From: an uncultured Porphyromonas sp.
GTDB lineage: Bacteria > Bacteroidota > Bacteroidia > Bacteroidales > Porphyromonadaceae
Length of the DNA stretch: 64,000 bases
Direction: 5' to 3'
Assembly (NCBI RefSeq): GCF_938023125.1
Contig: NZ_CALHDW010000011.1
Span: 62,001 to 126,000, forward strand
Shown here in pieces: positions 8,762-17,179 of this stretch (the stretch's first letter is position 1; each line of letters begins with the position of its first letter). The notes below the pieces were generated by a model, which worked only from the letters and a program-made list of their open reading frames with translations, did not search any database and had not been told where the DNA came from. The translations under genes and the position numbers were made by a program.

Positions 8762-10369
8762 ATGACTATGTTGGAGAAGTTGCGTACGGCACTTATTTTA
8801 CTGCTTTTGCCTCCTATTGTGGGGGTTGAATGGTCTGCGGTAGGGGCGGAGATAAGTCTCTTTCGCTCCCCTCAAGACTCCCTGCAGAGGGCTATTGAGG
8901 AGCACCATTGGGCATACCAGAATCTGATTGCTCCCCACTATGAGGCGCCTTCTCTTTTGGCTTTGCAGTACGCAACTTCTCTTTCTAGTGTCGAGACCCT
9001 TTTTTCCTCTCGCCGTGGTGCCGGTATCTCTCCCCTTGCGGAAGGAGCGTCTCGCTCCCAATTTCAGATTAACTGTACCTCGTTGTTTCATCTCGATTCC
9101 CTCTCTTCTGTATGGGGGCGTGCTACCTATATCTCCGCCTCGAGCCAAAATGTACAAGGACGTGAGACAGCACACTATCCTCTTACGGCTCCTTATACCT
9201 CTATTGATACGATCGGAGGGTTCCTCGATGGTGAGTGTTACACCTTCAGCGGAGGCTATAGTCATGCCTTTCCCACTCGCTGGAGATGGGGTGTTGAGGG
9301 AGGCTATGAAGCCTATCAGGAGAGTAGAGATCGGGATCCTCGTGTCCTGAACACCTCAGGAGATCTTACGATCAAAACGGGGCTCTCGTATAAGTTCCCT
9401 TCATACTACTTGGGACTTTCTCTGTCGGGGCGCATCTATAAGCAGGTGCATCAGATGAGCTTTATGAACCCTTTAGGAGCTCAGTTCGTTTTTAATCTTT
9501 TGGGGTTTGATGAATATTCTCTTCGCTTCTTGGGTAATGCAGAGGCTAAGGCCTTTAATGCTTATGGCTATGGGGTTGAGGGGGATCTGCTGCCGGTTGA
9601 GAAAAAACAGGGTCAGCAATTTTTTGCTACCGCTAAGTATCATTACCTGGGGATGGAGTTTACGCTCAAAAATCGTAATGAATTGCGTTTGTCATACCTC
9701 CATCAGCATCGACTGAATTTGACAGTAAGTTATCTATCAACAACCCCTTTGGGTGTGTGGGCATTGAGTAATAGATTTGACTTGGAGAGGAGGTTCGGCG
9801 ATGAATCTGTATACGGAATGCAGGAGGGGATTTCCTATCCTTTACTCTCTGTGGAGAGCAAAAACTACCGTAGTCTCTACCTGAGAGACGACTTAGAGGG
9901 CGTTTTTTCTTTCCAGTCTAGGAGGGCTCTTTGGGAGTTGCTTCCCTCAGTTCGTTTCGAACTCTTTCAGCAAGAGCGAAAGTCTTCCGGGGCTTTGGAG
10001 CAATATTCACACCTTACCCCCGGGGTTTCTCTTCGCTGTCGGCATGCAATAGACCGGCAGCTCCGTTTTGCTCTTCGTGCCCAGGTCGGTTTAGAGCATC
10101 GCTTTAGTCTTCGGGATGTCCTTCTCTTCGGGCCTCTTCCTGTAGATGAGTTTTACCATCCTTTTACGAAGAAGTTGCGTTCATTGGCAGAGATGAATCA
10201 CAAAATACAAGTGATGAATCAGACACACATCAAGACCTCTCTAGGAGGGGAATATCTGCTGCCTTCTCGGCAGGCGTCTCTCTATGCTCAAACAAGTGCT
10301 GCCCTATGCTCCGTTAGCAGCAGGGTAACACTTTACAAACTACAGGTCTCTTTGGGTCTTCTATTTTAG
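8762..10369 (+). CDS. DUF6850-type outer-membrane beta-barrel protein
   Basis: 535 aa. The N-terminal hydrophobic segment (KLRTALILLLLPPIVG) is a signal peptide; ATG at 8762 or 8768 are equally possible starts. The rest alternates aromatic and polar residues in short strands (YKFPSYYLGLSLSGRIY, HYLGMEFTLKNRNELRLSYL) and ends KLQVSLGLLF with a terminal Phe, as in outer-membrane barrels. It has no TonB plug. It follows the DUF4876 gene by 13 bases, and the TonB receptor, DUF4876, DUF6850 order recurs in Bacteroidota. It may be a second barrel of the same import or surface complex. Its function is undescribed. Confidence 0.72.
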   Translation: MTMLEKLRTALILLLLPPIVGVEWSAVGAEISLFRSPQDSLQRAIEEHHWAYQNLIAPHYEAPSLLALQYATSLSSVETLFSSRRGAGISPLAEGASRSQFQINCTSLFHLDSLSSVWGRATYISASSQNVQGRETAHYPLTAPYTSIDTIGGFLDGECYTFSGGYSHAFPTRWRWGVEGGYEAYQESRDRDPRVLNTSGDLTIKTGLSYKFPSYYLGLSLSGRIYKQVHQMSFMNPLGAQFVFNLLGFDEYSLRFLGNAEAKAFNAYGYGVEGDLLPVEKKQGQQFFATAKYHYLGMEFTLKNRNELRLSYLHQHRLNLTVSYLSTTPLGVWALSNRFDLERRFGDESVYGMQEGISYPLLSVESKNYRSLYLRDDLEGVFSFQSRRALWELLPSVRFELFQQERKSSGALEQYSHLTPGVSLRCRHAIDRQLRFALRAQVGLEHRFSLRDVLLFGPLPVDEFYHPFTKKLRSLAEMNHKIQVMNQTHIKTSLGGEYLLPSRQASLYAQTSAALCSVSSRVTLYKLQVSLGLLF

Positions 10370-10458
10370 CAGAGAAATAAAAATGTATAGAGTAGAGATT
10401 CTGTCTATTCTAGTACGTAAGTTAAGTACGTTAAACATAATTCAATCAACAAACAAGT

Positions 10459-13020
10459 ATGCGCAAGAAATTATTTACGTTGCTGTTGAGTTTTATCGCC
10501 CTTGCCACATCATTTTCTGTGGCAAAAGCTCAGACTCAACAATCAATCAGTTTAGGAGATTTTTCCTCGACGACAGTACACTTCCAGGGGAGTATAGGGC
10601 AGAAAGCTCCTTTCGATTTCGATTATCAGTATAGTCGCTCACAGCAGCTCTATACAGCAGAAGATCTCGTAGGGCTTGAAGGCAAGGAGATTACAGAAAT
10701 CCACTTCCGAGTTTATAATCAAGAAGGGACTTCTTTTGAGCCTGATTACTCTATTAAGATGCGTCTCTACCTCTCTAACATAGAGGATACTGAGTTTAAG
10801 AAGAAGAGTGGAGAGAAGAACTATCCTTGGAAATCTATTGATACCGATGCCGATTTGTGTGCAACAGCAACCTTCAATATTGATTTCGATGAAAAACAAG
10901 AACAGGATTTTGAACTTCATGTAAAGCTTGACAAACCTTTCCTCTACACCGGGAAAAGCATTCTGATGACTGTTGAGGGGGAGGCAAATATGCCCCTAGC
11001 AGCAATGGGACAGACTTATACCGATTTTTATTGCTATCCCAAGAATGTAAAGGGGAAGCCTATTCGTACGCTCTACAGAGCGACCGATAACGGGAGAATA
11101 CTAGAAGAAGGTTGGGGCGAGTACTCCGATGGCTCCGGTCTGAAGCAGAGAGCCGTACTCAAGATTTTCTATAGAGCGAAAGGCGAGGATCCTAGTGTGG
11201 AGCCACTGGATCCCATTAATCCTGTTGTAACCCTGACGGCCCCGGGCAACCTTAGTGAGCAACTCAAGGGAATTGCTGAGCCTCATAAGTGCCAGACTTT
11301 GACGATCAAGGGCCAAATGAATGCGGCTGATGTCGAATTCGTCTCTCTACGCATGGGTGGCTTGACCAAGCTGGATATGAAGGAGGCTTCTATCGAAGGG
11401 AATGCCCTTCCTAGAATCGCATTCTCGAAACATCCCAATCTAGAAGAGGTAATCCTCCCTATGAGTCTAACCCTTATCGGGGAGTCTTCTTTGAGTGATA
11501 TGCCTAAGTTGACCCGTGTGGTAATGGGCGATAATGTAACTGAAATTGGGATGAATGCTTTTGCTTTGAGTAGGGCTTTGTCCGATGTGGTATGGAGTAC
11601 TAAACTAGAGACTATCCGCTCTGATGCCTTCCTCGAGTGTAAGGGACTCCAGAGAGCAGATCTCCCCGCTAGCGTCACAACGATAGAGCAAAATGCTTTT
11701 TCTAAGAGTGGCTTGGTGTACTTCAAGACTCCGGAACTTCTTGAGAAAATCGAACGTATGTGTTTCTACTCTTGCAGCGAACTCAAAGAGGTATACCTCA
11801 CAGAAAAAGTCAATAGCATTAACTTCAAATCTTTTGGAGAGTGTACGGCTCTTACCAAAGTGACTTCGATGAATACGACTCCGCCTACTGTCTATCGTAA
11901 TGCATTTGATAAGGTGGCGCTGGCAACAGTCATCCTATACGTCCCCACGCAAGATCTTGTGGCTACTTACAAGGAAGCGGCTGTGTGGAAGACGTTTGGG
12001 AGCGTCGTTCCGTTAGTCTCTCCCGACGTATTCCACAAACTTTCGTATAAGAATGAATACGAGGGAGGTACCCTTAAGGTCTACAATGGCGAGGAACTCC
12101 TACCGACTGAAGCTAGCGTGAAGGAGAATGCCTCGGTGCGCCTCGTGGCAGAAGCGAAAGAGGCTTACCTCCTCAAGGGATGGCTTATTAATGGGCGAGA
12201 AATCGAAGCTACGGGATCGGAGTTTACCTACGAAGTAAAGGCGCCTACCACCGTAGAGGCTATTTTTGCAGAGGCCTACAAGCGTTATAAGGTTGCCTTC
12301 CAAGCTAATAACCCCGAGTATGGTAAAGTAACGGCTACTATCGGCGGAGTGGAAATCGAACCAGAAAGCCTGCAAAAGGCCGATCAGGCAGTTGTCTTTA
12401 CAGCTCATCCCGAAAAGAACTACCACCTCAAGCACTGGATCGTAAATGGGGCAACGACTCCCAAGCAGGGCGAGGCTACCCTAGAAATTGTGCTTAATAG
12501 ACAGACTCTTGTGGAAGCAGTTTTCGAGCGTGACGAGATATACTATCAGTTGAGCATCTCTCTTGCCGATAATAATGGGGGTGTATCAGCCACTATAAAT
12601 CATGGGACTATCCCTTTGAATTCCAAAGTGAAGGAAGGTTCTGTGGTAGAGATCTTGGCAGAACCCGAGGATGGCTACGTATTTGCTTTCTGGACCATCA
12701 ATGGCAAAGTGGCAGAGGATACAAGCAATCCGATCTCAATTACCATGGACCGAGACTATCGCATCGAAGCATCTTTCAAGGAGGAGACTGCTCTCAATCA
12801 AGTCGCATCTACCGGTAGCCTCAATTGTAAAGTTGTGAACGGAATGCTCCGTGTAGTCTATCCCGTAGAAGGAGCTATGGCTATTGTCTACAATCCCGGA
12901 GGCTCTGTACTCGCTAAACGTGTAGTGCGAGATGGCGAAGTATACTTCTCTCTTGCAGAGGGCGTTTACCTTGTACAGATAGAAGGCACTCAAGAGGTTG
13001 TCAAGGTGCTCATTCGCTGA
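10459..13020 (+). CDS. Leucine-rich-repeat (BspA-like) protein with InlB-type repeats and T9SS sorting domain
   Basis: 853-aa secreted surface protein. The signal peptide ends SVAKA before Gln25. An N-terminal beta-sandwich (about 30-235) is followed by BspA-type leucine-rich repeats (about 255-520, with LTKLDMKEASI, LEEVILPMSLTLIG, LTRVVMGDNVTEIG). Three divergent InlB B-like repeats of about 80 residues follow (535-780), each with a GWLIN/HWIVN/FWTIN core and ending VEAIF/VEAVF/IEASF. The last about 65 residues (VVNGMLRVVYP ... GVYLVQIEGTQEVVKVLIR) form a type A C-terminal sorting domain. It should cross the outer membrane by the T9SS and be anchored or released. The gap to the DUF6850 gene is 89 bases, with a 7-base direct repeat AGTACGT at 10412 and 10425, so it may be in the same operon. 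Confidence 0.85.
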   Translation: MRKKLFTLLLSFIALATSFSVAKAQTQQSISLGDFSSTTVHFQGSIGQKAPFDFDYQYSRSQQLYTAEDLVGLEGKEITEIHFRVYNQEGTSFEPDYSIKMRLYLSNIEDTEFKKKSGEKNYPWKSIDTDADLCATATFNIDFDEKQEQDFELHVKLDKPFLYTGKSILMTVEGEANMPLAAMGQTYTDFYCYPKNVKGKPIRTLYRATDNGRILEEGWGEYSDGSGLKQRAVLKIFYRAKGEDPSVEPLDPINPVVTLTAPGNLSEQLKGIAEPHKCQTLTIKGQMNAADVEFVSLRMGGLTKLDMKEASIEGNALPRIAFSKHPNLEEVILPMSLTLIGESSLSDMPKLTRVVMGDNVTEIGMNAFALSRALSDVVWSTKLETIRSDAFLECKGLQRADLPASVTTIEQNAFSKSGLVYFKTPELLEKIERMCFYSCSELKEVYLTEKVNSINFKSFGECTALTKVTSMNTTPPTVYRNAFDKVALATVILYVPTQDLVATYKEAAVWKTFGSVVPLVSPDVFHKLSYKNEYEGGTLKVYNGEELLPTEASVKENASVRLVAEAKEAYLLKGWLINGREIEATGSEFTYEVKAPTTVEAIFAEAYKRYKVAFQANNPEYGKVTATIGGVEIEPESLQKADQAVVFTAHPEKNYHLKHWIVNGATTPKQGEATLEIVLNRQTLVEAVFERDEIYYQLSISLADNNGGVSATINHGTIPLNSKVKEGSVVEILAEPEDGYVFAFWTINGKVAEDTSNPISITMDRDYRIEASFKEETALNQVASTGSLNCKVVNGMLRVVYPVEGAMAIVYNPGGSVLAKRVVRDGEVYFSLAEGVYLVQIEGTQEVVKVLIR

Positions 13021-13065
13021 GCTTAGAGTATCATCCCTCCCTCCTGGGGGAAGGAATGGATATGC

Positions 13066-13108
13066 AAGGGTGTTCCCAATTTGTTTTGGGGCACCCTCTT
13101 TCTTTTTC
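13066..13108 (+). terminator. Terminator of the plus-strand surface cluster
   Basis: Imperfect stem of AGGGTGTTCCCAA with TTTTGGGGCACCCT, followed by CTTTCTTTTTC. It lies 46 bases after the stop of the leucine-rich-repeat gene. Confidence 0.65.
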
Positions 13109-13109
13109 T

Positions 13110-13419
13110 CAAGGCGAAGATGGGGAATTTCTTGTCTGTTGGAGCCGGATGGATGGGGGTAAATTGCACCCCTGATGACGGACTTGTTAATTCGTTGTCC
13201 TTGAGTTGGTTATAAGTTCTCCTCTCTTGCTGAGATTTTCTTCCGCACGAAAGATTCCGAGTGGTTGCGAGATGGCTCGGTATCTTTTGCTTGCTGTGTC
13301 GTGTGGGCATTCACCCCGTATCAGATCCACAAGCACGTACTTAGACAAATGCGGGAGGAATGGTAGGTTTGTGCATTTACCAGTAGAGGAATAGGGTGAG
13401 TATAATTTATCACTCTTCA
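13110..13419. other. Intergenic stretch with a possible gene remnant
   Basis: No convincing gene. On the plus strand, 13205-13366 is open between two stops and encodes a protein-like but start-less peptide (contains SLAEIFFRTKDSEWLRDG and TPYQIHKHVLRQMREEW). It may be a decayed gene fragment. The minus-strand frame at 13023-13310 overlaps the terminator and looks like a shadow. Confidence 0.25.
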
Positions 13420-13464
13420 GAATAAAGAACCACCCGAAACAGCTTGGCTTGTTTTGGGTGGTTC
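13420..13464 (-). terminator. Terminator of the small lipoprotein/membrane protein pair
   Basis: GAACCACCCGAAAC (13427-13440) pairs with GTTTTGGGTGGTTC (13451-13464). On the minus strand the hairpin is followed by TTTATTC. It lies about 40 bases past the stop at 13502. Confidence 0.65.
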
Positions 13465-13501
13465 AATAGTTTGTTGCTTACTATTTAGCTCGATTAGAAG
13501 C

Positions 13502-13708
13502 TCATCTCTTTTTTAAAAATGTCCCTATAACAAGCAGGGCATAAACAACCATTCCACCTACGGTGATCCCAAAGAGGAGAGTATCCTTATTAAAGGAAAG
13601 ATGGAGCGAAATTAAAAAGTACATCAAAAACAATACAGCCCTTACACTTTCCAAGAGAAGCGGTTCTCTCTTCTTCATATTGGATAGAAATCGTTGAAAT
13701 AGATTCAT
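13502..13708 (-). CDS. Small membrane protein, unknown function
   Basis: 68 residues from the ATG at 13708, chosen because it forms an ATGA overlap with the stop of the upstream lipoprotein gene; an ATG at 13726 would add six residues. The protein has a basic N-terminal stretch (MKKREPLLLES) and two hydrophobic helices (VLFLMYFLISL and LLFGITVGGMVVYALLVIGTF) ending in LKKR. It belongs to no family I recognise. The coupled start suggests it is made together with the lipoprotein, and a hairpin at 13427-13464 ends the transcript. Confidence 0.6.
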   Translation of the reverse strand: MNLFQRFLSNMKKREPLLLESVRAVLFLMYFLISLHLSFNKDTLLFGITVGGMVVYALLVIGTFLKKR

Positions 13709-13905
13709 GGCAAAGTCGTCTCCCAATATTTGAAACTATAAGCGGCAACAGAAAGACTCGAGTAAATTAACTCTTTCTGTACCAATTCGCTACTTTCGAT
13801 TTTTTCTTCTGGCAGTTTAAGCGAGTTGTCTTTAGAGCAAGAAGAACTCATAACAAACAACATTGTACAAAGGGTGACAACACATGAAAAACAGATTCTT
13901 TTCAT
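13705..13905 (-). CDS. Small lipoprotein, unknown function
   Basis: 66-aa predicted lipoprotein. The signal peptide MKRICFSCVVTLCTMLFVMSSSC has a serine-rich lipobox with Cys23, and the mature part of about 43 residues is mainly charged (SKDNSLKLPEEKIESSELVQKE). It has its own promoter elements (13970-13998) and is translationally coupled to the membrane protein gene downstream. The size and partner are reminiscent of small envelope accessory or immunity-like pairs, but nothing in the sequence shows a function. Confidence 0.6.
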   Translation of the reverse strand: MKRICFSCVVTLCTMLFVMSSSCSKDNSLKLPEEKIESSELVQKELIYSSLSVAAYSFKYWETTLP

Positions 13906-13969
13906 AATACCATACTACTAATTTGGTACTAAATCATATCGGGAAATACACTATTAAATTCCCTTGTGC

Positions 13970-13998
13970 CAAAGGTATAAAATCATATTGAAATACAA
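13970..13998 (-). promoter_or_regulatory. -33/-7 promoter for the small lipoprotein gene
   Basis: Minus-strand TTG (13996-13998), 18 bases, then TACCTTTG (13970-13977), about 65 bases from the ATG at 13905. Confidence 0.5.
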
Positions 13999-14009
13999 GG
14001 GGCGCATCT

Positions 14010-16877
14010 CTACTGCAGGAGAGGGGTAAGGAAGGGTGAGGTCTTGCCCTCGGGGTAACGGGCTACCATCTCTTCGGGGGTGCCGGCAAAGAGCAGCCTG
14101 CCGCCCCCTCGACCGCCCTCGGACCCCATCTCGATGAGATGGTCCGCACTCTTGATTACATCCAAGTCATGCTCAATAATCAGCACGGTATTCCCTTTGT
14201 CCACAAGTTGATTCACGAGAGATAGCAGTACCCTAATATCCTCAAAGTGTAGCCCCGTAGTGGGTTCGTCTAGGATGTACAACGTATTGCCGGTATCCTT
14301 TTTGGTGAGTTCCTCGGATAGCTTTACACGCTGACTTTCGCCCCCCGAAAGGGTGGTGGAGGGCTGCCCTAGCTTGATGTACCCTAGCCCCACCTTGCGC
14401 ATAACCTCCAGACGGCGGTGCAATTGGGGAATATTCTCAAAGAATTCGGCGGCTTGGTTTATGGTCATCTCCAGCACATCGGCAATGGTTTTGCCCCTAT
14501 AGCGTACCTCCAGTGTTTCTCGAGTATAACGCTTGCCATGGCACACTTCGCAGGGGATAGTCACGTTGGGTAAGAAGTTCATTTCGAGGGTACGATAGCC
14601 ATTCCCTTTGCAGGCTTCGCACCTCCCTCCGGCTACATTGAAGGAGAATCTCCCCGGTTTGTAGCCGCGAGCTTTGCTCTCCGGTAGGGCTACAAATATC
14701 TTGCGAATCTCGGTAAATAGCCCCGTATAAGTAGCCGGGTTGCTACGAGGGGTGCGCCCAAGAGGGGATTGATCTACTACTACCAGTTTGTCGATATTCT
14801 TCACCCCTTCGATAGATTGATAGGGGAGGGGTTCGCGTTTGGAGTGGTAGAGTTGCCTCGAAAGTAGGGGTACGAGGGTACTATTGATGAGCGAACTCTT
14901 GCCGCTACCCGATACTCCTGTGACACAAATGAAGGTACCAAGGGGGATTTGCACCGTTACATTCTTCAGATTATTGCCCGTTGCCCCTTGTAGGGTGATG
15001 CTCTTCCCATTCCCTTTCCGCCGCGTGGAGGGCACCTCAATTCGCTTTATTCCATTCAGATAGTCAGCCGTGAAGGAGTGGGCATGGGGTAGTTGTTGGG
15101 GCACTCCCGAGAATACGACGTTGCCTCCCAGGCGTCCTGCTCCGGGGCCCATATCGATTAAGTAATCGGCAGCCAGCATCATCTCTCGGTCGTGCTCCAC
15201 TACCACTACGGTATTCTCTCCGTCCCGCAGTTTTTTGAGGGAGGTTATGAGCCGCTGATTGTCGCTGGGGTGCAGTCCGATGCCCGGCTCGTCTAGGAGG
15301 TAGAGAACCTCCACCAGTCCGGTACCAATTTGGGTGGCTAGTCGGATGCGCTGGCTCTCTCCGCCCGAGAGGGAGGAGGCAGAACGCCCTAAGCTCAGGT
15401 AGTATAACCCCACATCGAGGAGGAAGCGAATGCGTACCTCTATCTCCTTTAGGATCTCATGCCCTACGGGCTGTAATTTTTCGGGAATCGCTTGGTGGAT
15501 TTGGGGCAAGAGGTCGAGCAGCTCGTTGAGGTCGAGGTTGGATAGCTCGTGTATGGGCCACTTGCCAATGCGGTAATGCTGAGCAATGGTATTGAGCCTC
15601 TTGCCGTGGCACAGGGGGCAGGGGGCTGTTACGAGGAATTGCTCCGCCCATCGGCGAGTCAGTTCGGTAGCTTCGTCACGGTTGGCTTCCATGATGATAG
15701 CATCAATTACGCCCTCAAATCGGTCGCTCTTGCCGCCTCTCTCTTCGTGCGACTCGCCGTAGAGTAGCGTATCCATTACCTCCTCGGGGATCTCTCCCAC
15801 AGGGCTGTTGAGGTCGAGTTCGTACGGTTCTAAGATGCGTTTGAGTGCTTCGCTATAGTATTTAACGGCTGCCGGTGTGAGGGGTTTTATCCCCCCTTTG
15901 AGGATACTCAGCTTAGGATCGGGCACTAACTTGCTGTTATCTACGCTACTTACATGCCCTAGCCCTCGGCAGGTAGGGCAGCAACCTTGGGGGGAGTTGA
16001 AGGAGAACGTGGCAGGGCTTACCTCGGGATAGGCGATACCACTCTCCGTATCCATCAGTTTGGTGGAGAGGTGTCGCAGTTGCTCGTCCCCTCTTTGGCG
16101 AATGTCGAGCATGCCATCACCCTGCCTTAGGGCAAGTGAAACGGCTTGGGTTAGTCTCTCTCGGGCCTCCTCTTTTACCACGAATTTATCAATGAGTACA
16201 GCAATGTAGTGCTTGCTGTAGCGGTCAAGTTTTAACCCGGGATAAAGCTCAATCAGTTCGCCATCGGCATAGACATGTACGAAGCCTTTTTTGCGAAGAT
16301 CTTCGAACAACTCTCGGTAATGCCCCTTGCGATCTTTCACTACGGGGGCAAGAATCTCTACCGCTTTACCGGAAAAATCTTGCATCACAAAGTCGATGAG
16401 CTCGGCTTCGCTGTACTTCTGCATGGGCTTCTCTGTGATGTAGCTATAAGGAGTGGCCACTCGGGCGTAGAGAAGACGGAGAAAATCGTAGATCTCGGTA
16501 ACAGTGCCCACTGTGGAGCGAGGGTTATTGGAGGCCGTCTTTTGCTCAATGGAGACTACGGGACTGAGCCCATCGATACTCTCCACCTCGGGGCGGCTAG
16601 AGGAGCCAATAAAGCTACGTGCATAGGCCGAAAAGGTATCGATATATCGGCGTTGCCCCTCGGCAAGAAGTACGTCAAATACAAGAGAACTTTTACCACT
16701 ACCACTCAGCCCCGTGACAACAGAAAGCTTGTGACGGGGTATGTCTACATCTATGTCTTTTAGGTTGTGTACACGTGCTCCTCGTATGCGGATAGCTCCG
16801 GCTTCAAATACGTCGTCTTGCGGTTGAGCGGTCTCCGATGGGGAGGCCGAGGGGCTTGGGAGGGTCTGATTCTTCAT
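14010..16877 (-). CDS. uvrA: Excinuclease ABC subunit A
   Basis: DNA damage sensor of nucleotide excision repair; a dimeric ABC ATPase that loads UvrB on damaged DNA. At 955 aa it has the full UvrA layout: first Walker A GLSGSGKSSLVF near residue 55, zinc-finger cysteines CCPTCRGLG (about 305) and CPLCHGKRL (about 420), ABC signature LSGGESQRIRLA (about 505) and Walker B LYLLDEPGIGLHP. The second half has Walker A GVSGSGKSSLIN, zinc module CEACKGNGYRTLEMNFL with CEVCHGKRY, signature LSGGESQRVKLS and Walker B YILDEPTTGLH. The start ATG lies 22 bases from a -7 box. No uvrB or uvrC is adjacent. Bacteroidota often carry two UvrA paralogues, so this may be one of two. Confidence 0.97.
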   Translation of the reverse strand: MKNQTLPSPSASPSETAQPQDDVFEAGAIRIRGARVHNLKDIDVDIPRHKLSVVTGLSGSGKSSLVFDVLLAEGQRRYIDTFSAYARSFIGSSSRPEVESIDGLSPVVSIEQKTASNNPRSTVGTVTEIYDFLRLLYARVATPYSYITEKPMQKYSEAELIDFVMQDFSGKAVEILAPVVKDRKGHYRELFEDLRKKGFVHVYADGELIELYPGLKLDRYSKHYIAVLIDKFVVKEEARERLTQAVSLALRQGDGMLDIRQRGDEQLRHLSTKLMDTESGIAYPEVSPATFSFNSPQGCCPTCRGLGHVSSVDNSKLVPDPKLSILKGGIKPLTPAAVKYYSEALKRILEPYELDLNSPVGEIPEEVMDTLLYGESHEERGGKSDRFEGVIDAIIMEANRDEATELTRRWAEQFLVTAPCPLCHGKRLNTIAQHYRIGKWPIHELSNLDLNELLDLLPQIHQAIPEKLQPVGHEILKEIEVRIRFLLDVGLYYLSLGRSASSLSGGESQRIRLATQIGTGLVEVLYLLDEPGIGLHPSDNQRLITSLKKLRDGENTVVVVEHDREMMLAADYLIDMGPGAGRLGGNVVFSGVPQQLPHAHSFTADYLNGIKRIEVPSTRRKGNGKSITLQGATGNNLKNVTVQIPLGTFICVTGVSGSGKSSLINSTLVPLLSRQLYHSKREPLPYQSIEGVKNIDKLVVVDQSPLGRTPRSNPATYTGLFTEIRKIFVALPESKARGYKPGRFSFNVAGGRCEACKGNGYRTLEMNFLPNVTIPCEVCHGKRYTRETLEVRYRGKTIADVLEMTINQAAEFFENIPQLHRRLEVMRKVGLGYIKLGQPSTTLSGGESQRVKLSEELTKKDTGNTLYILDEPTTGLHFEDIRVLLSLVNQLVDKGNTVLIIEHDLDVIKSADHLIEMGSEGGRGGGRLLFAGTPEEMVARYPEGKTSPFLTPLLQ

Positions 16878-16898
16878 CTCTTGCGTTTAGCTTTCCCA

Positions 16899-16906
16899 CA
16901 AAGATA
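16899..16906 (-). promoter_or_regulatory. -7 promoter box for uvrA
   Basis: Minus-strand TATCTTTG, 22 bases upstream of the uvrA ATG, so the 5' leader would be only about 15 nt. A TTG at 16930-16932 is 23 bases away, a little far. Confidence 0.5.
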
Positions 16907-16940
16907 CTCAAAAAAGCCTGCTTGATTTCCAATCCGAAAC

Positions 16941-17106
16941 CAGCTGAAAAGAGGAGGCATTTTCAGCTGATTTTGGGTGAGACTTTTGGGTGGAAAATGT
17001 TTTGATTTTAGGCAGGAAGTTTTTTGTTTTAGCCCTAGAGTTTTCGAGTGGTAGCCCTCGTCGGCAGAATTCACCTCCTCGTGAGGGGTTTTGCTCTCGT
17101 GAGGGG
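16941..17106. repeat. Intergenic repeat element, copy A
   Basis: Perfect inverted repeat CAGCTGAAAA (16941-16950) / TTTTCAGCTG (16960-16969), then TCAGCTGATTTTGGGTG (shared with copy D) and AGGCAGGAAGTTTTTTG...TAGCCCTAGAG (shared with copies B and E). It ends in a tandem direct repeat CTCGTGAGGGG at 17078 and 17096. It lies between uvrA and the PAP2 gene; the rest of that gap holds nothing recognisable. Confidence 0.5.
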
Positions 17107-17179
17107 CTTCTTTAGAAGAGGACAGAAATAGGGAGCTCCCACGAGGGGAGAGTGCTCGAGGTGGGCTTGGGGGAGAAGA

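Noticed and set aside
8798..9265. 155-residue minus-strand open frame inside the DUF6850 gene
   Set aside because: Antisense shadow: basic, low-complexity composition, no signal peptide or family motif.
13023..13310. 95-residue minus-strand open frame after the leucine-rich-repeat gene
   Set aside because: It overlaps the terminator hairpin of the neighbouring gene and has a random-looking composition.
17078..17106. CRISPR-like repeat because of the two CTCGTGAGGGG copies
   Set aside because: Only two copies, 18 bases apart, with no spacer series or cas genes.
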